This document shows, piece after piece, positions 32,216 through 35,923 of a stretch of DNA of 35,923 nucleotides. The translations under genes were made by a program, and so were the position numbers. This DNA comes from Alphaproteobacteria bacterium (lineage in GTDB: Bacteria > Pseudomonadota > Alphaproteobacteria > Rs-D84). The notes below the pieces were generated by a model that was not told the DNA's origin, did not search any database, and saw only the letters and a program-made list of their open reading frames with translations. How positions within the stretch are numbered: the stretch's first letter is position 1; each line of letters begins with the position of its first letter. Location of the stretch: positions 1 to 35,923 of the forward strand of contig JAFSOV010000006.1 in the NCBI GenBank assembly GCA_017443235.1. Reading direction: 5' to 3'.

Positions 32216-33625
32216 ATGCTAGAATATTTACGTAATGCGGCAGATAAACCTGTCGCGAAAGTCTTGATGGGGATTTTAATCTTTTCGTTTGTCGGTTGGG
32301 GCGTTGCCGAATGGGTATTCGGTCTTAGTTCTTCCGATACGACATTGATGCGCGTTGGCGATGCCAAGATTTCTATTCAGCAATATTCGAATATGAAATC
32401 CAACGAATTGGCAAATCTGTCGCGTGAAGAACAACGCAAGATTTACACCGACCCAACGGCGATGGCCGCTTTCCAAAACGGTGTTATTAAAAAGATTGCT
32501 TCTATTAAACGCACCGAAAAACATGCAGATGATTTGGGTTATGTAGTATCCGACCACCGAATCGCAAATGAAATTCGCGAAATTCCACAATTCCAAGAAA
32601 ACGGGAAATTTTCCCCGGTCGCGTTTGATGTGGTGCTGCGTAATTCGGGGCTGACCGAATCGGATGTTGCAAACGATATCCGTATGCGCGCGCTAAGTGA
32701 AATGGTGAACACGCCAATAAACACAAAAATCAAAACACCGCGCTTTGCGGTTCGTGCGGCGTACAATGCACGCGGCGCATCACGCACAATCGATGTGGCA
32801 ACGGTAAAGTTTGCGGAATTTGATGTGGCGACACCAACCGAAGAACAATTGCGCGAATTCTATAAACAAAATCCGCATCGTATCGCCGAAAGCCGCGATA
32901 TTTCATACGTGATATTGCCGACCGAAATGGATAAACCCGATGAATATGAACAGAACCTGAAAATCGCGCAAAAAATGGAAGACGATATAATCGGTGGCGA
33001 TACACTGGCCACGGCGGCCAAGGCACATAATGCAAAATTCAAAGAATATAAAAATATCACGGCACAAAAATTGCCGGACGATAAATTCTTTGATAACGCA
33101 ATGATTGCACGCGTGTTCGATATGGATGCGGGCGTGGAAAGTGAAATGATTGAAACACGTGACGGCTTTGTAATCGTTCGCATTGATAAAATTACACCTG
33201 AACATAACGCGGAATTTGATACGGTTAAAAAAGATTTGACCGCGGAATGGACGCGCGCCGAACGCCGCAAATTGGCGTACGTTCGTGCGAACGAATTGTT
33301 GGTCGATTTGAATAAAACCGGTAAATTGGCGAACAAGAAAACAACGACCATAACACGCACAGACGGCGCCGCCCCGGCGGTTTTGGTTGCCGCGTTCAAG
33401 GGTTCTGTTGGTGAAAATTTAATTGCCGATGATTCAAATGCATTTTATGTAATGCACATTGAAAATGAAAAAATGCCGGCCCCGGACAACAAGAAAATGG
33501 AATCTGTGGGCGCCGAAGTTTCTAAAATGGCCGCCGGTCATATCCGCGCAGATTTTGACGCATACCTGGAACGTGAATATCCAATCAAAATAAACGAAAA
33601 AACATATAACCGGTTTGTGAAATAG
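32216..33625 (+). CDS. ppiD: PpiD-like periplasmic folding factor (SurA-N domain)
   Basis: A 469-residue membrane-anchored protein of the PpiD/SurA_N class, which assists proteins leaving the Sec translocon. An N-terminal cytoplasmic stub and one membrane helix (VLMGILIFSFVGWGVAEWVFG, about 16-36) lead into the SurA-type chaperone domain (residues about 40-190: VGDAKISIQQYSN, RIANEIREIPQFQENGKFSPVAFDVVLRNSGLTESD). The middle part has EEQLREFYKQNPHRI but lacks a clear parvulin signature, so prolyl-isomerase activity is doubtful. E. coli PpiD is about 620 residues. ATG 32216 follows AAAAGGGG; a much longer frame upstream is antisense to tpiA and not real. The stop codon lies inside a TGGTTAG repeat. 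Confidence 0.85.
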   Translation: MLEYLRNAADKPVAKVLMGILIFSFVGWGVAEWVFGLSSSDTTLMRVGDAKISIQQYSNMKSNELANLSREEQRKIYTDPTAMAAFQNGVIKKIASIKRTEKHADDLGYVVSDHRIANEIREIPQFQENGKFSPVAFDVVLRNSGLTESDVANDIRMRALSEMVNTPINTKIKTPRFAVRAAYNARGASRTIDVATVKFAEFDVATPTEEQLREFYKQNPHRIAESRDISYVILPTEMDKPDEYEQNLKIAQKMEDDIIGGDTLATAAKAHNAKFKEYKNITAQKLPDDKFFDNAMIARVFDMDAGVESEMIETRDGFVIVRIDKITPEHNAEFDTVKKDLTAEWTRAERRKLAYVRANELLVDLNKTGKLANKKTTTITRTDGAAPAVLVAAFKGSVGENLIADDSNAFYVMHIENEKMPAPDNKKMESVGAEVSKMAAGHIRADFDAYLEREYPIKINEKTYNRFVK

Positions 33626-33653
33626 TGGTTAGGGTTAGTGGATAGTGGTTAGT
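33623..33653 (+). repeat. Stop-codon-bearing TGGTTAG repeat after the ppiD-like gene
   Basis: Starting with the stop TAG, the run holds two TAGTGGTTAG units around GGTTAGTGGA. It puts stops in all three frames directly before the terminator, as at 14638-14662. Confidence 0.55.
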
Positions 33654-33681
33654 AAAAACGGACGCAAAGGCGTCCGTTTTT
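33654..33681. terminator. Bidirectional terminator between the ppiD-like gene and pgk
   Basis: ACGGACGC (33658-33665) pairs with GCGTCCGT (33670-33677) across AAAG, with A- and T-runs at both sides. It ends both convergent genes. Confidence 0.85.
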
Positions 33682-34851
33682 CTATTTTTCTATCAACACG
33701 GAAATTCCAGGCAAATCTTTTCCTTCGATAAATTCCAAAAATGCGCCGCCGCCGGTGGAAACATAAGTAATGTCGTCCATCACACCGCACGCATCCAGGC
33801 ATGCGACCGTGTCACCACCACCAACAATGCTGTGTAATTTTCCTGCACGTGTTTTTTCCGCAATTGCACGCGCAATCGCAAAAGAACCATACGACCATGT
33901 CGGTTGCCATTCCGCCATACCGACCGTTCCGTTCCAAATAACTGTGGCGGCCCGCCCTATTTCATCCGCGTCACGCGCGGCGGTTTTTGGTCCGCCGTCA
34001 ATAATAACATCGTCCGGCAAAATATCCGCCATGTCTTTATCGGTGCGCGGTGCATCGGCTTCAAATACCGGCCCAACACCTTTATCCAGCGGGACAAGGA
34101 ACCGACAATTATTTTCACGCGCATATTTCATAATTTCCAACGCGTTTTCCACCTGGTCGGGTTCGTACAAAGAATTTCCAACCGGTTCGCCCATCGCAAA
34201 ATTAAATGTTGTTCCCAATGCCCCGCCAACAATGACCGTATCAGACAACCGTATCAATGCACGCAGAACACCAATTTTGGTTGAAACCTTGGACCCCGCA
34301 ACAATAGACAGCACCGGATGTTTTGGGCCCGCCATAACACGCGTTATGTTTTCAATTTCACTGGCCAACAACAAACCCGCGTATGATGGCAGGAACTCTG
34401 TCACGCCAACTGTACTGGCGTGTGCACGGTGCGAAACGGCGAAGGCATCGTTCACGAACAAATCGAAACCGTTTGCCAACGCGCGCGCAAAGTCCGGATT
34501 ATTATCTTCTTCTTCGGAATAGAAGCGAACATTTTCCAAAATTACGACATCGCCATCGTGCATATTTGCCAAAAAATCTTTATTCAAACAATCATCTATC
34601 AACGGCAAATTCATATATTCGGCAACGGGGCGCAGCGAATATTTCATATCGCGTTCACCCTTTGGCCGCCCCAGGTGCGAACAAATCGCAACCCGCGCCC
34701 CCGCATCGCGCAGGAAGTTTATTGTAGGCTGACTCCGTTCTATACGGAACGCCTCGGTAATTTTTCCATCCAATATTTGCACATTAAAATCATCGCGCAG
34801 CAAAACATATTTTCCACGCAAATCTAAACCCTCAATCGTACGAAGTTTCAT
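33682..34851 (-). CDS. pgk: Phosphoglycerate kinase
   Basis: A 389-residue phosphoglycerate kinase (EC 2.7.2.3), which makes ATP from 1,3-bisphosphoglycerate in glycolysis. N-domain substrate residues are in RDDFNVQ, the SHLGRPKG loop and the ENVRFY segment; the hinge and C-domain include GSKVSTKIGVL, GGALGTTF, the GGPKT loop, WNGTVGMAEW and the nucleotide loop GGGDTVACL. Length is typical. AAAGGA and a TTGTAA-N16-TATTAT promoter lie upstream. tpiA, also glycolytic, is two genes away. Confidence 0.96.
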   Translation of the reverse strand: MKLRTIEGLDLRGKYVLLRDDFNVQILDGKITEAFRIERSQPTINFLRDAGARVAICSHLGRPKGERDMKYSLRPVAEYMNLPLIDDCLNKDFLANMHDGDVVILENVRFYSEEEDNNPDFARALANGFDLFVNDAFAVSHRAHASTVGVTEFLPSYAGLLLASEIENITRVMAGPKHPVLSIVAGSKVSTKIGVLRALIRLSDTVIVGGALGTTFNFAMGEPVGNSLYEPDQVENALEIMKYARENNCRFLVPLDKGVGPVFEADAPRTDKDMADILPDDVIIDGGPKTAARDADEIGRAATVIWNGTVGMAEWQPTWSYGSFAIARAIAEKTRAGKLHSIVGGGDTVACLDACGVMDDITYVSTGGGAFLEFIEGKDLPGISVLIEK

Positions 34852-34880
34852 CTCGTTTCCTTTTTATTAAATATGATGGG

Positions 34881-34908
34881 ATAATATTACACCAAATTCA
34901 CATTACAA
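34881..34908 (-). promoter_or_regulatory. Candidate pgk promoter
   Basis: On the minus strand TTGTAA (34908-34903), a 16-nt spacer and TATTAT (34886-34881) predict a start near 34874. Confidence 0.45.
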
Positions 34909-34921
34909 TCAAATTTTGTTT

Positions 34922-35212
34922 TTAGTATTTTTTTCTGCGTTTGTGGTGTTTTTGGTAATACGCGGTCAACAAGAACACCGACAAAATAAACACCAAATCC
35001 AGTGTTGCGATAAATATCACCCCAAATTGCGGAGTTTCCAACAGCACGTATCCCAGATAAGACAAATCGGTGGTAATCCACACGAACCAAGATGTTAAAC
35101 TTAAATCATCTGCATGTTTGGTTTTTAATATCTTAACAATCTGGGGAATATAGGCAACAAATTCCAAAACGGTATAAACACATAAAAACGCATAGGCAAT
35201 CATTTCTTTCAT
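34922..35212 (-). CDS. SemiSWEET/PQ-loop small membrane transporter
   Basis: A 96-residue protein with three membrane helices and one PQ-loop repeat: EFVAYIPQIVKILKTKHADDLSLTSW carries the Pro-Gln hinge and the following Ser-rich turn. This size and single triple-helix unit match bacterial SemiSWEETs, which dimerise to move sugars down a gradient. The substrate cannot be read from sequence. A basic tail (KHHKRRKKY) follows the third helix. The AGGGGA ribosome site lies in the 3' arm of a hairpin. Confidence 0.82.
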   Translation of the reverse strand: MKEMIAYAFLCVYTVLEFVAYIPQIVKILKTKHADDLSLTSWFVWITTDLSYLGYVLLETPQFGVIFIATLDLVFILSVFLLTAYYQKHHKRRKKY

Positions 35213-35218
35213 AAAAAT

Positions 35219-35243
35219 CCCCTGTGATAACAGGGGAATTATA
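35219..35243 (-). promoter_or_regulatory. Hairpin overlapping the SemiSWEET ribosome site, with TATAAT
   Basis: On the minus strand CCCCTGT-TATC-ACAGGGG (35236-35219) is a perfect 7-bp hairpin whose 3' arm holds the ribosome site and is followed by ATTTTT and the ATG. It could end the upstream gene's transcript or hide the ribosome site. A TATAAT (35243-35238) just before it could instead start a transcript near 35231, which would leave the hairpin incomplete. Confidence 0.45.
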
Positions 35244-35271
35244 TCATAAAATCGGTGTAAAGGACAGGATT

Positions 35272-35553
35272 TTAATGTTCTCTACTTTTGGCAAACTCAG
35301 CAACTTTTTTCATAAAATTATCATAAACAGTGCAACGACCAAAATAATCCGGATCAATACACAAATTTGGTTCACCTTGTAAAAATAATCTGTTATCATT
35401 TGTTTCAGACAAGTGTTCTATAAATGCACGATATTCACGAAAATGTTGTGATACCTTTTCACATACCAACCCAGTAGCCGAACAAACATATGTGTCTTGG
35501 GGTAAATTATAATCCCGTTCATATAATGGTTCCATTTCAATTTTATCTGCCAT
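35272..35553 (-). CDS. Small Cys-containing protein, unknown
   Basis: A 93-residue protein without signal peptide or membrane segment. Cys residues occur at TYVCSATGLVCEKV, NLCIDPDYFGRCTVYD; four in all, which might bind a metal or simply be scattered. It is acidic with a helical C-terminus. A good AAAAGGA site precedes the ATG. It follows the partial gene upstream by 23 nt and is probably in one operon with it. No family recognised. Confidence 0.6.
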   Translation of the reverse strand: MADKIEMEPLYERDYNLPQDTYVCSATGLVCEKVSQHFREYRAFIEHLSETNDNRLFLQGEPNLCIDPDYFGRCTVYDNFMKKVAEFAKSREH

Positions 35554-35576
35554 TTTTGTTTTCCTTTTTTATGACA

Positions 35577-35923
35577 CTATCCGCCGACGCATCTGCTGCG
35601 CTTTGCACGTTGGTTGAATCGTTCAAGATACGCATCAACAATGGCCCGAATAGCTTGTTCGTTATTTTCGGTTTTATATGGAACATTTATCGGGATGTTA
35701 TACCAATTCATCCAAACGTCCATTTGATAAGCATCGGATATTTTAATAGATTCACGAACACTATCTTCCACTTTTGTTCCACCCAAAGGAGTAAATTCTA
35801 TGTTAAACCCCTGCGCATACGGCACCGGAATATCAAATAGTCGCGGCATGTGGATAACATACTTTCCAACCAACCGCCCATCAACCGAATAGTGTTTATA
35901 CGGTCTGATATGACTTCTGATAA
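35577..35923 (-). CDS. Unknown protein, 5' end outside the window
   Basis: The frame stays open to the right edge, reading RPYKHYSVDGRLVGKY before HMPRLFDIPVPYAQGFNIEF, so the start lies beyond the window; at least 114 residues are present. It has no signal or membrane segment in the visible part. The visible end is aromatic-rich and closes with a basic RFNQRAKRSRCVGG. The TTG at 35873 could start a shorter form but has no support. Function unknown; it shares a strand and likely operon with the next gene. Confidence 0.55.
   Translation of the reverse strand, partial: IRSHIRPYKHYSVDGRLVGKYVIHMPRLFDIPVPYAQGFNIEFTPLGGTKVEDSVRESIKISDAYQMDVWMNWYNIPINVPYKTENNEQAIRAIVDAYLERFNQRAKRSRCVGG

Noticed and set aside
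1..35923. CRISPR array or prophage
   Set aside because: No regularly spaced direct repeats with unique spacers and no phage structural or integrase genes were found; tail-fibre-like motifs occur only in signal-peptide-bearing proteins.

Overview
This window looks like the chromosome of an alphaproteobacterium with a moderate GC content, probably a host-associated gut lineage such as RF32/'Enterousia'-like bacteria. The placement is an inference. It rests on the UvrA first zinc finger, which reads CPVSGF (the form I associate with alphaproteobacterial UvrA), on a RodZ/DusB/FtsB/ClpPX/TpiA-PpiD housekeeping set, and on an unusual load of Cys-rich secreted proteins. I see no transposase, integrase, phage morphogenesis gene or CRISPR array.

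Layout. 1-2455: a REP-like palindrome, a 122-bp conserved promoter-like element, a secreted modular protein, a lipoprotein, a YgiW-type OB-fold protein and a small membrane protein. 2452-5393: a YgjP-type metalloprotease overlapping transketolase, with rnhA divergent from transketolase. 5398-6556: a second member of the modular secreted family with its own copy of the promoter element in the opposite orientation. 6610-13544: a long minus-strand block (DUF805 protein, rlmE, two tandem small paralogues, a stand-alone SRP M-domain protein, uvrA, rodZ, dusB). 13564-15559: ftsB/divIC, tspO, tRNA-Arg(TCT) and mscS. 15580-26743: a surface-protein region with three large Cys-rich paralogues, a duplicated BspA-like repeat protein behind a possible attenuator, and a smaller secreted protein, with infA between them. 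26829-27089: an independently transcribed, unidentified structured RNA. 27093-28956: an LRR protein and the third modular secreted protein with a third copy of the promoter element. 28985-34851: clpX, clpP, grpE, tpiA, ppiD-like and pgk. 34922-35923: a SemiSWEET-like protein and two unknown genes, the last cut by the window edge.

How the genes relate. The housekeeping genes cover central carbon metabolism (tkt, tpiA, pgk), protein quality control (clpP, clpX, grpE, ppiD), DNA repair (uvrA), RNA modification (dusB, rlmE), and cell shape and division (rodZ, ftsB). The distinctive part is the cell-surface gene set. One family of three genes is linked by a nearly identical 109-122 bp upstream element with three palindromes. 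A second family of three giant Cys-rich proteins has two members in one operon. The best candidates for undescribed biology are the shared promoter element with its modular protein family, the Cys-rich trio, the M-domain-only SRP homologue, the attenuator-like leader before the BspA-like gene, and the RNA at 26864-27089.
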